Source: CAZVCJ01 sp964625745
Lineage (GTDB): Bacteria; Chloroflexota; Anaerolineae; VGOG01
DNA length: 45,468 bases
Direction of reading: 5' to 3'
Assembly: GCA_964625745.1 (NCBI GenBank)
Contig: CAZVCJ010000011.1
Coordinates: 1 to 45,468 of the forward strand
In this document: one piece after another, positions 21,549 through 29,743 of the stretch
Position numbering within the stretch: position 1 is the first letter of the stretch
Layout: the number at the start of each line of letters is the position of its first letter
Position numbers and translations under genes: made by a program
The notes under the pieces: generated by a model
Databases searched by the model: none
The model's input: only the letters and a program-made list of their open reading frames with translations
Told to the model about the DNA's origin: nothing

Positions 21549-22142
21549 ATGGCCAAAATCGTTGATGCACGGGGGCTGCCTTGCCCTCAACCAGTTATCA
21601 TGACCCGTAATGCGCTGCAGGAAAGCACTGTAGTTACAACCATCGTGGATAACGAAACAGCCCGGCACAACGTGACCCGCATGGCCAAGAAGGCCGGATG
21701 CACGGTGCAGGCCGAGGAGCGGGACGACGGCATCTACCTGCACATCGCCCGGGAGAGCATACCTCTGGAGGAGACGGCCTCGCAACCAGCGACCGTTCCG
21801 GCTGAAGGGCCGCTGGTGCTGGTGATACCCGGTGAGTCTATGGGGCGTGGGGACGCCGAACTGGGGCAGATCCTGATCCGGGGCTTCGTTCACACCCTGG
21901 GCGAGGTGCAGCCCCTGCCCGACACCATTATCTTTTTCAACAGTGGAGTCAAACTGGTGGTAGAGGGGTCACCAGTGCAGGAAGACCTTCGAGCACTGCA
22001 CGAGCGGGGGGTGGAGATCCTGGCCTGCGGCACTTGCTTGGGGTACTACGAACTGAAGGAGAAGGTCGTGGTGGGTGAGGTGTCCAATATGTACACCATC
22101 GCCGAGACCATGCTGAGCGCCGGAAAAGTGGTGAGCCTGTGA
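21549..22142 (+). CDS. yedF: Sulfurtransferase-like selenium metabolism protein YedF
   Basis: 197 residues. An N-terminal TusA-like domain (DARGLPCPQPVIMTRNAL, Cys12) is joined to a C-terminal DsrE-like domain with a second cysteine site, VEILACGTCLGYYELKEK, and the family ending VSNMYTIAETMLSAGKVV. This TusA-DsrE fusion defines YedF, a marker of selenium-utilising bacteria. It lies 9 nt behind the DUF3343 gene with GGAGAATC before the ATG. It is thought to relay selenium between the desulfurase/TusA system and SelD; biochemical function is not settled. Confidence 0.93.
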   Translation: MAKIVDARGLPCPQPVIMTRNALQESTVVTTIVDNETARHNVTRMAKKAGCTVQAEERDDGIYLHIARESIPLEETASQPATVPAEGPLVLVIPGESMGRGDAELGQILIRGFVHTLGEVQPLPDTIIFFNSGVKLVVEGSPVQEDLRALHERGVEILACGTCLGYYELKEKVVVGEVSNMYTIAETMLSAGKVVSL

Positions 22143-22151
22143 GCAGACACA

Positions 22152-22184
22152 AGACCCTAAGGGTTTCCCAAACCCTTAGGGTCT
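22152..22184. repeat. Perfect 15-bp hairpin between yedF and selD
   Basis: AGACCCTAAGGGTTT, loop CCC, AAACCCTTAGGGTCT. It has no T-run, and the selD ribosome site starts 4 nt later. It may limit read-through into selD or protect the 3' end of the upstream message. Confidence 0.82.
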
Positions 22185-22201
22185 CTCAAGGAGGTGGGAG
22201 A

Positions 22202-23320
22202 GTGACCCGCGAGGAGATACGTTTAACAGCGCTGACTAGCGCCGCCGGTTGAGCGGCCAAGATGGGCCCCGAGGCCCTGGCGCAGGTACTGCGCCCATTA
22301 CGCGACATGTTTCGCGCTGAAGAGTATCCTAACTTGCTCGTTGGCCTGGAGGTGAGTGACGACGCCGCTGTCTACAAGATCAACGACGAGGTGGCGGTCA
22401 TCCAGACCCTCGACTTCTTCCCGCCTGTCGTTGACGATCCCTACGACTACGGCGCCATCGCCGCCGCCAATGCCATGAGCGACGTCTACGCCATGGGCGG
22501 TGAGGTGGTGCTGGCGCTCAACATCTGCGGCTTCCCTCCCGATTTACCGCCTGACGTCGTCACTGAGATTCTGCGGGGAGGGGCGGAGAAGGTGGCTGAG
22601 GCGGGGGGCGTCCTCGCCGGCGGCCATACCCTGGACGACAAGGAGCCCAAGTACGGCCTGGCGGTGATGGGTTTCGTCCACCCTGACCATGTGGCCACCA
22701 AGGCAGGGGCCAAGCCCGGCGATGTCCTCATCCTGACCAAGCCCCTCGGCGTTGGGATCATCACCACCGCTCTCAAGGGACAGGTAGCCGATCCAAGCCA
22801 TGTGGAGGCGGCGGTGGAGAGCATGAAGAAGCTCAACCGCCACGCCGCCCAGTTGATGCAAAGCGTGGGGGTGAACGCCTGCACCGACATCACCGGCTTC
22901 GCCCTGCTGGGTCACGCCCAGGAGATGGCCGAAAGGAGCGGGGTGGGGATACGATTCCATTTGGAGAAACTTCCCTTCGTGGAAGGGGCGAAGGGGTATG
23001 CCGAGGACTGGCTTTTCCCTGGCGGCGCTTGCCGAAATCAGGAACACTACGCGCCCCAGGTGCGCTTCGCCCCAGACATTCCAGAAGAGATGCAGATGCT
23101 CCTCTACACTCCTGAAACATCGGGTGGACTACTAATCGCTGTCTCAGCAGAGAAACTGGAAGAGCTGACCACCATCTTTAGCGCTGAGGGCCAGGAGCAT
23201 TGGGTGATTGGCGAGGTGGTGGAGGGAGAAGGGATCGATGCACCGTCTAATGGCAGATCCGGCCAGTCCACTCTTCGTCCAGTTTGCCCAGGTGCCCCTG
23301 GCCGGCTTCCAGCGAGATGA
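22202..23320 (+). CDS. selD: Selenide, water dikinase (selenophosphate synthase), selenocysteine-containing
   Basis: Makes selenophosphate from selenide and ATP, the selenium donor for Sec-tRNA and for selenium cofactors. GTG 22202 lies behind AAGGAGGTGGGAGA. The frame reads TREEIRLTALTSAAG, then UGA (22250-22252) at codon 17, then AAKMGPEAL. Residue 17 and the following Lys20 coincide with catalytic Cys17 and Lys20 of E. coli SelD, so the UGA is a selenocysteine codon, not a stop. The AIR-synthase-like body follows: VIQTLDFFPPVVDDPYDYG, AANAMSDVYAMGG, LAGGHTLDDKEPKYGLAVMG, DITGFALLGHAQEMAE, PETSGGLLIAVS. 372 residues with an ordinary core. The last ~25 residues are an odd Gly/Pro/Arg extension. 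An automatic caller would start it at 22262 and lose the active site. Confidence 0.93.
22279..22295 (+). promoter_or_regulatory. Candidate bacterial SECIS element in selD
   Basis: GGCGCAG-GTA-CTGCGCC: 7-bp stem with a loop beginning in G, loop start 33 nt after the UGA. The published bacterial SECIS model as I recall it allows roughly 16-37 nt and wants G in the first loop positions. A second, weaker hairpin (GGGCC-CCGA-GGCCC, 22264-22277) lies closer. Confidence 0.55.
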
Positions 23321-23383
23321 CACCGCCACCCTGTTGAGGAAACTCCTCCCCCGAAGGGGGCTTTGTGCTTTTAGCGTCGAGCT

Positions 23384-24205
23384 TCAGCTCGGCGTTGAGC
23401 CTCGCAACGTCACATCCCCAGCCAATATTCGCTTGCATTGGCCGTCGGGGGTGCGCAGGATGAGGGCTCCGTCGGCGTCCACTCCCTCGGCCCAGCCCAC
23501 CAACACTCCCTGAGGCGTGGTCACCTGCACCTGCCGGCCCAGGTTGATGAGGCGGGCCGCCCACTCCTCGTGGGGCGAGCCCCTCCTCCTCAAGGAGTCG
23601 TACCTGGTCTCGATCCCCTCCAGAGTTTTCCACAGCAACTCCAGCCGCGAGACTTCCCGACCCAGCTCCTGAGAAAGGCTGGTCGCCATGCCCCTCAGTT
23701 CTGGCAGGGCAGAGACAGCCAGGTTGACATTCAGCCCCATCCCCACGACGACGTAGTCGAGGCGCCCACCCGTCGTCCCCGATTCCGTCAGGATACCGCC
23801 CGCCTTTTTGCCACGGATGAAGATATCGTTGGGCCACTTCAGACCTGCTGACAGGCCCGTGAGTCCTTCGATGGCCTCGGCAATGGCCAGGGAGCAGATC
23901 ATGGTCAATCGCGGAGCCTGGCTGGGGGGCAGGCTTCGCCCTGAGGCTCTGCCCGAAGGGTCGGGGCGGAAGAGCAAAGACATGAGAAGGCTGGTGCTGC
24001 GTGGGGCCAGCCACTTCCTGCCCAGCCGCCCCTTCCCCGCTGTTTGCTCGTCGGCGATGACCATCGCGCCCTCCGGCGCGCCCTGGATAGCCAGCTCCTT
24101 GAGCACCTCATTGGTCGAGCCGATGGAGGAATAGTATACTATGCTCTGGCCAATGAGTTCTGTCTTTAATCCTCTTTTGATGCTTTCCGCCGATAGTTCG
24201 CTCAA
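23384..24205 (-). CDS. birA: Biotin--[acetyl-CoA-carboxylase] ligase
   Basis: Attaches biotin to carboxylase carrier proteins via biotinyl-AMP. Motifs: GSTNEVLKELA, EQTAGKGRLGRKW (the GRGRxG-type adenylate loop), LKWPNDIFIRGKKAGGILTE, VVVGMGLNVN, and a C-terminal SH3-like domain (GVLVGWAEGVDADGALILRTPDG). No N-terminal helix-turn-helix, so it is the monofunctional class. I place the start at TTG 24205, behind GGAGGAGG, because the promoter -10 (24232-24237) lies within the longer frame that begins at GTG 24241. Residues between LLFRPD and PRLTM are longer than usual and are encoded by a REP-like palindrome (23932-23960). Convergent with selD. Confidence 0.93.
   Translation of the reverse strand: MSELSAESIKRGLKTELIGQSIVYYSSIGSTNEVLKELAIQGAPEGAMVIADEQTAGKGRLGRKWLAPRSTSLLMSLLFRPDPSGRASGRSLPPSQAPRLTMICSLAIAEAIEGLTGLSAGLKWPNDIFIRGKKAGGILTESGTTGGRLDYVVVGMGLNVNLAVSALPELRGMATSLSQELGREVSRLELLWKTLEGIETRYDSLRRRGSPHEEWAARLINLGRQVQVTTPQGVLVGWAEGVDADGALILRTPDGQCKRILAGDVTLRGSTPS
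23932..23960. repeat. REP-like palindrome inside birA
   Basis: GGCTTCGCCCTGAGGCTCTG continuing CCCGAAGGG; encodes the inserted residues SGRASGRS in frame. Confidence 0.6.
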
Positions 24206-24231
24206 GTCCAGCCCTGCCTCCTCCGATGTCA

Positions 24232-24260
24232 AAGTTACCACAAAAAGGGAACGAAGTCAA
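24232..24260 (-). promoter_or_regulatory. Sigma70-type promoter for birA
   Basis: Minus strand: -35 TTGACT (24255-24260), 17 bp, -10 TAACTT (24232-24237). It is divergent with the HIT gene promoter, with 4 bp between the two -35 boxes. Confidence 0.65.
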
Positions 24261-24264
24261 GTCT

Positions 24265-24293
24265 TTGACTAGAAAGGCGATTTCTGGTAAACT
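24265..24293 (+). promoter_or_regulatory. Sigma70-type promoter for the HIT gene
   Basis: -35 TTGACT (24265-24270), 17 bp, -10 TAAACT (24288-24293). Confidence 0.8.
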
Positions 24294-24309
24294 ATAGGGC
24301 GAAAGCAGA

Positions 24310-24332
24310 GGGCAGGAGGATAAGTCCTGCCC
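24310..24332 (+). promoter_or_regulatory. Hairpin in the HIT gene leader (possible attenuator)
   Basis: GGGCAGGA-7 nt-TCCTGCCC followed by TATTCTTTG. Terminator-like stem with a broken T-run, between promoter and start codon. Confidence 0.55.
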
Positions 24333-24371
24333 TATTCTTTGTCACCATTGATCTCAGAAAAGGGAGAGGTT

Positions 24372-24857
24372 ATGAAAAGGCTTTGGTCTCCGTGGCGTCT
24401 GGAATACATACTGAGCGAGAAGGGCGAGGGGTGCGTTTTCTGCGATAAAATCGCCGACGACGATGACCAGGCCAATTATATCCTCCACCGGGGCAAGAAG
24501 TGCTACGTAATGCTCAACCTCTATCCCTACAACAACGGCCATCTAATGATCATCCCCTATCAGCACGTGCCAAGCCCAGAGCAGTTGGAAGAAGATGTGT
24601 TAACCGAGATGATGCTCATGGTGAGCAAGGGCCTCAAGGCGCTGCGCCGAGCCATGCACCCGGATGGTTTCAACGTAGGGATCAACATTGGCAAGGCGGC
24701 AGGGGCAGGAATCGAGCAGCACGTCCACATTCACGTTGTCCCTCGCTGGAAGGCGGACACCAACTTCATGCCGGTCTTCTCAAACACTCGTCTTATTCCG
24801 GAGCTTCTCGATGAGACTTATCAAAAGCTGAAGGCGGCTTGGGAGGAGGGTGAGTAA
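24372..24857 (+). CDS. HIT-family nucleotide hydrolase/phosphorylase-like protein
   Basis: 161 residues. The histidine triad HVHIHVVPRW (H117, H119, H121) is the nucleotidyl-binding catalytic site. The N-terminal WSPWRLEYI and CVFC pair (Cys21, Cys24) place it among the Ap4A-phosphorylase-like HIT proteins common in anaerobes and actinobacteria rather than the Hint group. It would act on dinucleoside polyphosphates or similar nucleotides in the cytoplasm. ATG 24372 follows AGGGAGAGGTT; an upstream frame start is not supported. It has its own promoter and hairpin leader. Confidence 0.92.
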   Translation: MKRLWSPWRLEYILSEKGEGCVFCDKIADDDDQANYILHRGKKCYVMLNLYPYNNGHLMIIPYQHVPSPEQLEEDVLTEMMLMVSKGLKALRRAMHPDGFNVGINIGKAAGAGIEQHVHIHVVPRWKADTNFMPVFSNTRLIPELLDETYQKLKAAWEEGE

Positions 24858-24896
24858 CTGAGTAACAAGGTAACGAGTAACAAGGTAATGAGTATC

Positions 24897-25163
24897 GTGT
24901 CATTGCGAGTCGGCCATGGCGTGCCCCGCCATTCTAAAGGGCAGAAACACTGCCCATCTTGTCATTGCGAGGCGGTGGTTTTCCGCCGAAGCAATCCCCA
25001 AGTAGCTATGTGGAGATTGCTTCGCCCCTGCGGGGCTCGCAATGACAGGCCAAGTTTCTGAGTAGGCACGGTTTTTGTGCCGCCTGTCCTGAGCTTGTCG
25101 AAGGGAAGCAATCTCTAAATCGCGGAGTGGGGATTGCTTCGCAAAAAGCGCTCGCAATGACAC
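24897..25163. repeat. Nested GTCATTGCGAG palindromic elements
   Basis: The outer pair GTGTCATTGCGAG (24897-24909) / CTCGCAATGACAC (25151-25163) is perfect over 13 bp. Inside lies a complete 86-bp copy of the same family with GTCATTGCGAG (24961-24971) / CTCGCAATGAC (25036-25046) and internal GAAGCAATC / GATTGCTTC arms. A REP-like palindrome (25083-25106) is also inside. Together these fill the 357-bp gap between the HIT and MFS genes; no gene is present. The leading edge (24857-24895) is an iterated GAGTAACAAGGTAA sequence. Confidence 0.8.
25083..25106. repeat. REP-like palindrome nested in GTCATTGCGAG repeats
   Basis: CCTGTCCTGAGCTTGTCGAA followed by GGGA; the same core as the copies at 6581 and 8950. 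Confidence 0.75.
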
Positions 25164-25214
25164 ATCCGCCCCCCTACCCGTTGACTCATTAACTACGACA
25201 TCGGTGGTGGTAGC

Positions 25215-26642
25215 TTGCGATCAAGACTTAGCCTGGCTTATTTCCGCCTCAAACATCGCCTGGCCTGGGCGATGCTCCTCATCAGGGTCAGGGGCGTGAG
25301 AAGTACCCCCTCGATTCTTTGGGGAAGCGCGCGCCGTCTTTGGCGTCAGGTGTTCCGACGGCGGGAGACGGTCGAGGAGCAGAACAACTGGAATCTGTAC
25401 ATGGACGTCATCTGGTACGGCGTCCTGAGCGGCATCACGTCCACTTTCGTCAGCGTGTTCGCCATTCGCCTGGGGGCTTCCAATACTCTGGTGGGACTAT
25501 TGGTTTCCCTGCCCGCCCTGATTAACGTCTTCTGGTTGATACCGTCGGCGCGGATCATCGAGCGCCAACGACGCCGCCTGCCCATCATCGTGCTGACGGG
25601 CTTCTTGCAGCGCCTGGGCTACCTGCTCATCGCTCTGATGCCCTTCGTGCTGCGCACTCATCGACCAGAGGCTCTGGTTATCCTGGTGGCCCTCATCACC
25701 TTCCCCACAGCCATAGCCAGCGTGGCTTTCACGTCCCTGCTCGCAGAGGTAGTGCCCGCTGATAAGCGCGCCCAGGTGATCAGCACCCGCAACGTGCTCG
25801 TCTCCATCGTCAGCACCGTAACCGTGCTCGTCAGCGGGAAGCTCCTCGATATCCTGCTCTTCCCCTTCAACTATCAGCTTCTCTTTGGCGTTGGCTTCGC
25901 TGCCTCTTTGATCAGCCTGTACTACGTGAGCCGAATTCAGGTGGCTGATGCTATCGTGGTTGAGCGGAAATCCCGGCGCAAGGCAACACTCGCTGCCCGC
26001 CTGCGTCGCTCCGTGCAACGGCCCTTCAGCCCTTCGACGGGTCTCAGGACAAGGCTCAGGGCACCGCTAATGAACCAGCGCGATTTCGTGCGCTTTTCTG
26101 TTAGCGCCTTCGTCTTCCAATGGGGCCTCTATATGCCCTCGGCTCTCTACGCCATCTATCGAGTAAAGCACCTGGGCGCTTCCGATACCTGGATTGGCCT
26201 GCTTTCCATGACGCTGAATGCGGTTACGGTAGTGACCTACTTGTATTGGGGGAAGGTGACCGGCCGAAAGGGCAATCGCTTTGTGCTACTTATCTCCAGC
26301 CTGGGTATGGTGCTCTTTCCCGTCCTGACTGGCCTTGCACCGAGGGTCGAGCCCCTGCTTCTCGTAGCCGTCGTCGGCGGCATCTTCGGAGCAGGGTTTA
26401 ACCTGTCCTTCTTTAACACTCTGCTGGAGGTCTGTCCGCAGGGGCGACTTCCCAGCTACGTGGCCATGAACACCACTTTGGTCAACGTGGCCGCTTTCCT
26501 GTCCCCTCTGTTGGGCGCTTCCCTGGCCAACCGCCTGGACATCAGGATTGTTTTCTTCATCGCCGGCGCCGTGCGGCTGCTGGGGGCAGGCTTCTTTTAC
26601 CAACTTGGCAAAAAAACTTCAAGGAGGAAGTTAAATGAGTAA
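25215..26642 (+). CDS. Major facilitator superfamily transporter
   Basis: Up to 475 residues with about 12 hydrophobic segments in two six-helix halves. Loop 2-3 carries the MFS-type basic motif (ARIIERQRRRLPIIVLTGF), and the first half has the proline-rich TFPTAIASVAFTSLLAEVVPADKRAQV. The second half begins RDFVRFSVSAFVFQWGLYMPSALYA. The substrate is not recognisable; drug/sugar efflux-like members have this shape. The start is uncertain (TTG 25215, ATG 25272, or later, before the first helix). The central cytoplasmic loop contains RPFSPSTGLRTRLRAP, encoded by a REP-like repeat (26030-26060). Its stop overlaps the thiolase start by 8 nt, suggesting coupled expression. Confidence 0.85.
   Translation: MRSRLSLAYFRLKHRLAWAMLLIRVRGVRSTPSILWGSARRLWRQVFRRRETVEEQNNWNLYMDVIWYGVLSGITSTFVSVFAIRLGASNTLVGLLVSLPALINVFWLIPSARIIERQRRRLPIIVLTGFLQRLGYLLIALMPFVLRTHRPEALVILVALITFPTAIASVAFTSLLAEVVPADKRAQVISTRNVLVSIVSTVTVLVSGKLLDILLFPFNYQLLFGVGFAASLISLYYVSRIQVADAIVVERKSRRKATLAARLRRSVQRPFSPSTGLRTRLRAPLMNQRDFVRFSVSAFVFQWGLYMPSALYAIYRVKHLGASDTWIGLLSMTLNAVTVVTYLYWGKVTGRKGNRFVLLISSLGMVLFPVLTGLAPRVEPLLLVAVVGGIFGAGFNLSFFNTLLEVCPQGRLPSYVAMNTTLVNVAAFLSPLLGASLANRLDIRIVFFIAGAVRLLGAGFFYQLGKKTSRRKLNE
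26030..26060. repeat. REP-like palindrome in the central loop of the MFS gene
   Basis: CCCTTCGACGGGTCTCAGGA followed by CAAGGCTCAGG, in frame, in a loop where extra residues would be tolerated. Confidence 0.65.
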
Positions 26643-27828
26643 CGAACGCGACGTAGTAATAGTCAGTGCCGTGCGCACTGCCATCGGCTGCTTCCAGGGT
26701 ACGCTGTCCAACGTCCCCGCCTCAGAGTTGGGGGCGGTGGCTATCAAGGCGGCGGTGGAGCGAGCCGGCATCAACCCAAGCTCCATTGATGAGGTTCTGA
26801 TGGGCAACGTGGTGCAGGCCGGGCAAGGCCAGGCCCCCGCTCGCCAGGCGGCCATCAAAGCCGGCCTCCCCCCCTTCGTCGGGGCAACCACGGTGAACAA
26901 GATCTGCGGTTCGGGCTTGAAGACGGTGATGCTGGCGGCGGCGATGATCCAGGTTGACGACGGGGAGATATTCGTGGCCGGGGGAATGGAGAGCATGAAC
27001 CTGGGGCCTTACATCCTGCCCAAGGCTCGCTTCGGCTACCGCCTGGGCAACGGCCAACTGGTGGACGCTATGGTCTACGACGGGTTGTGGTGCACTTTCA
27101 ACGACCATCACATGGGCAGGTCGGCTGAGTGGATCGCCCAAGAGTACGGCCTCACCCGCCAGGAGTTGGACGAGTACGCTTACCACAGCCACAAAAAGGC
27201 CATCGCTGCCATTGATGGGGGGAAGTTCAAAGAGGAGATTGCGCCGGTGGAGGTTCCTCAGCATAAGAAGCCGCCCATCATCTTCGACACCGACGAGTGC
27301 CCCCGCCGTGACACCTCACTGGAGGCTTTGGCCAGTCTCAGGCCCGCTTTCCAAAAGGACGGGCTGGTGACGGCCGGCAACTCGCCAGGCATCACCGATG
27401 GGGCGGCCGCGGTGGTGGTGATGAGCCGGGGGAAGGCTGAGGAGCTGGGGGTAGAGCCGCTGGCGCGGATCGTCGGCTACGATCAGGCGGCTGTTGAACC
27501 GCTGAAAGTGTTCACCGCCCCCATCTTCGTCACGCGCAAGCTGTTGGAGAAAACCGGCTACAGTCTGGGCGACCTCGACCTCATTGAGGCCAACGAGGCC
27601 TTCGCCGCCCAGATGGTGGCCGATGGCAAGGCGCTGGGCTGGGACTGGGACAGAGTGAACGTCAACGGCGGGGCCATCGCTCTGGGCCATCCCATCGGCT
27701 GCAGTGGCGCCCGCGTATTGGTCACTCTAATCTACGCCCTTAAGGATCGCGGCCTGAGAACTGGCCTGGCCACGCTGTGCCTGGGAGGCGGGGAGGCAGT
27801 GGCGATGATTATCGAAATGGAAACGTAA
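26635..27828 (+). CDS. Thiolase (acetyl-CoA C-acetyltransferase)
   Basis: 397-residue thiolase that condenses two acetyl-CoA or cleaves acetoacetyl-CoA. It has the complete active site: Cys91 in NKICGSGLKTV, the NEAFAAQ histidine-equivalent segment, GGAIALGHPIGCSGAR, and the C-terminal CLGGGEA with the second catalytic Cys. Length and motifs fit the biosynthetic/degradative acetyl-CoA acetyltransferase subgroup (AtoB/PhaA/ThlA); these cannot be separated by eye. ATG 26635 follows CAAGGAGGAAGTTAA. It is the second gene of a two-gene unit with the MFS transporter and convergent with the AOR gene. Confidence 0.94.
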   Translation: MSNERDVVIVSAVRTAIGCFQGTLSNVPASELGAVAIKAAVERAGINPSSIDEVLMGNVVQAGQGQAPARQAAIKAGLPPFVGATTVNKICGSGLKTVMLAAAMIQVDDGEIFVAGGMESMNLGPYILPKARFGYRLGNGQLVDAMVYDGLWCTFNDHHMGRSAEWIAQEYGLTRQELDEYAYHSHKKAIAAIDGGKFKEEIAPVEVPQHKKPPIIFDTDECPRRDTSLEALASLRPAFQKDGLVTAGNSPGITDGAAAVVVMSRGKAEELGVEPLARIVGYDQAAVEPLKVFTAPIFVTRKLLEKTGYSLGDLDLIEANEAFAAQMVADGKALGWDWDRVNVNGGAIALGHPIGCSGARVLVTLIYALKDRGLRTGLATLCLGGGEAVAMIIEMET

Positions 27829-27886
27829 AACGTGAAACGTGAACAGAAAGGCACTTCATGCCCGTGCGAACTCTGACCCTGCGCAA

Positions 27887-29719
27887 CTACAACCCCTCAG
27901 CCACCCATCCCAATCCCAATTCCTCCAGCTTCTCCCGGCCGGGTTGACCCGTTTCCGGGTCCCAGCCCCTGGCCTGGTAGTACTCGCCGAGCATCAGTTC
28001 CAGGTCTGGCACGTGGCCCTGAGTTCCGCCCTCAGCGAGGGGCTGCAAGAGCAGTTTGGGTAGCCTGTCGTGGGCGCGGGTCAGCCCCAGGCGGTTGTTG
28101 AAAGCCCGCTTCAGGTTCCAGATGCGCTCGCCGATGTGGAGCAAGCTGTCCAGGGTCTCCTGGCGGCCGGTGACTGCATTCAACAGGTCGGCGTGGTACT
28201 GAGCCGGGGCGTTGTTGAAGATGCACACAATCAAGGCGTTGGTCACGCTGCGCCAGTCCTGATGGCGAGCCACGAGAGAACCTTTGCCTGCGTCCTCCAG
28301 CCGGTCGGTGAAAGGGATGCCCAACTCTTCCACCGAACGCCCCACTTCGACCCAGTACATGTCGCTGTGGTTATGGCTGGCGCCTATCGGTGAAGTACTG
28401 TAGACCAGGGCCATGGATGAGAAGGCGCGGGGATCGTGATAGCCCACCTCCAGCCCTTTGACCTGGACGGCCAGCTCTTCCGCGCCAAAACGTTGGCCCA
28501 AGCGTCGTGAACCCTCTCCCAGCAAGACCCCGAACCCTTCTCTGCGGGCCATCTGCCCCAGCAGTTCGGCCACCGTATCCGGGTCGCCCCACTGAAGGGT
28601 CAGCCCGCCGGTGTCCTGGGAGTCAATGACGCCCTCCTGGAAGAGATAGTGAGCAAAGCCGATGGTCGAGCCCGCGCTCATAGTATCCATCCCATAGCTG
28701 TCGCACAGATGGCCCAGCCAGGATATAGCAGCCAGGTCATCAATGAGCAGGATAGGGCCCAGAGAGCAGATGGTCTCGTATTCAGGGCCGTCTATCTCAG
28801 AGAAAGTGTACCTGCCCTCGCTGGTGGCCACTTTGCGACCGCAGCGTACCACACAGCCGTAGCAGCCGGAGGTGCCGGTCAGGATGGTATCGGCCATGTA
28901 CCCTCCGTTGAGGGTTTCCGTGTCGAAGACTCCCTGGGTGTAGTAGCGAGAGGGAAGGCTGCCCAGGTAGTTCAGTTGGTCCATGGCGCAGGCCGTGCCT
29001 GTCGCGTGCAGCATGTCGCTCATGAAGTCGTCTTTGAGGACTTCTATCACCTCACGGGCCAGTTCCTTGAGGCGCTCCTCGTCGGCCACGGGGATCCGGC
29101 CATGACCCCGCACGGCCACGGCCTTGAGGTTCTTGGAACCCATCAACGCCCCCATGCCTCCCCGACCAGCCGCCCGTGCGTCGTCGTGGATGATGTTGGC
29201 CAGCAGCACCTGATTCTCCCCGGCTGGTCCGATGCAGGCCACCCGCACCCTTGGATCGCCCAGTTCCTCTTTGATGATGTCCTGGGTCTCGAAGGTGTCC
29301 TTGCCCCACAGGTGACCAGCCTCCCGCAGCTCGGCCCGCCCGTCCTGAACCCAGAGGTACACTGGCTTCGGCGATCTCCCTCTGATGATAACGCCGTCGT
29401 AGCCAGCGAAGCGCAATTCGGCTCCCACGAATCCGCCCACGTGGGACTCGCACCAGATGCCCGTCAACGGGGATCTGGCGCAGACCACGTGTCGTCCGCA
29501 CACAGGAGCGCGGGTGCCGGTGAGCGGGCCGGTGACGAGGAACAACGGACTTACGGGATTTAACGGACTGGTATCAGGGTCCAGCGAGTCGTAAAGGTAG
29601 CGGCAGGCCAGGCCGCTGCCGCCGATGAATTGTTGCACGTAGCCTTCGTTCAGGGGTTCGTCCTCGATTTTGCCGCTGGTCAGGTCAACGACCAGCAGTT
29701 TGCCCAGGTAGCCGTTCAT
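27887..29719 (-). CDS. Aldehyde:ferredoxin oxidoreductase family (tungsten/molybdenum pterin enzyme)
   Basis: 610 residues. N-terminal YLGKLLVVDLTSGKIEDEPL, GRHVVCARSPLTGIWCESHVGG and RAAGRGGMGALMGSKNLKAV are hallmarks of the AOR family, which oxidises aldehydes to acids with a tungstopterin and passes electrons to ferredoxin. The 4Fe-4S ligands are GCYGCVVRC (CxxCxxxC) with a later Cys in LIVCIFNN; the pterin-binding DxxGLD-like segment is ITDRLED-adjacent and less certain. ATG 29719 lies behind AGGAGAGGAGAACACC. It is the last gene of an operon with an iron alcohol dehydrogenase, suggesting alcohol-aldehyde-acid interconversion under anaerobic conditions. Pterin biosynthesis genes are not in the window. 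Confidence 0.94.
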   Translation of the reverse strand: MNGYLGKLLVVDLTSGKIEDEPLNEGYVQQFIGGSGLACRYLYDSLDPDTSPLNPVSPLFLVTGPLTGTRAPVCGRHVVCARSPLTGIWCESHVGGFVGAELRFAGYDGVIIRGRSPKPVYLWVQDGRAELREAGHLWGKDTFETQDIIKEELGDPRVRVACIGPAGENQVLLANIIHDDARAAGRGGMGALMGSKNLKAVAVRGHGRIPVADEERLKELAREVIEVLKDDFMSDMLHATGTACAMDQLNYLGSLPSRYYTQGVFDTETLNGGYMADTILTGTSGCYGCVVRCGRKVATSEGRYTFSEIDGPEYETICSLGPILLIDDLAAISWLGHLCDSYGMDTMSAGSTIGFAHYLFQEGVIDSQDTGGLTLQWGDPDTVAELLGQMARREGFGVLLGEGSRRLGQRFGAEELAVQVKGLEVGYHDPRAFSSMALVYSTSPIGASHNHSDMYWVEVGRSVEELGIPFTDRLEDAGKGSLVARHQDWRSVTNALIVCIFNNAPAQYHADLLNAVTGRQETLDSLLHIGERIWNLKRAFNNRLGLTRAHDRLPKLLLQPLAEGGTQGHVPDLELMLGEYYQARGWDPETGQPGREKLEELGLGWVAEGL

Positions 29720-29743
29720 GGTGTTCTCCTCTCCTGGCACCCC

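Noticed and set aside
23247..24014. 255-residue minus-strand frame overlapping birA
   Set aside because: Proline/glycine/arginine-rich out-of-frame shadow of birA, which has complete motifs in its own frame.
24858..25214. CRISPR-like or regulatory array in the repeat-rich gap
   Set aside because: Repeats are inverted and nested with no regular spacers; they are palindromic mobile-type elements.
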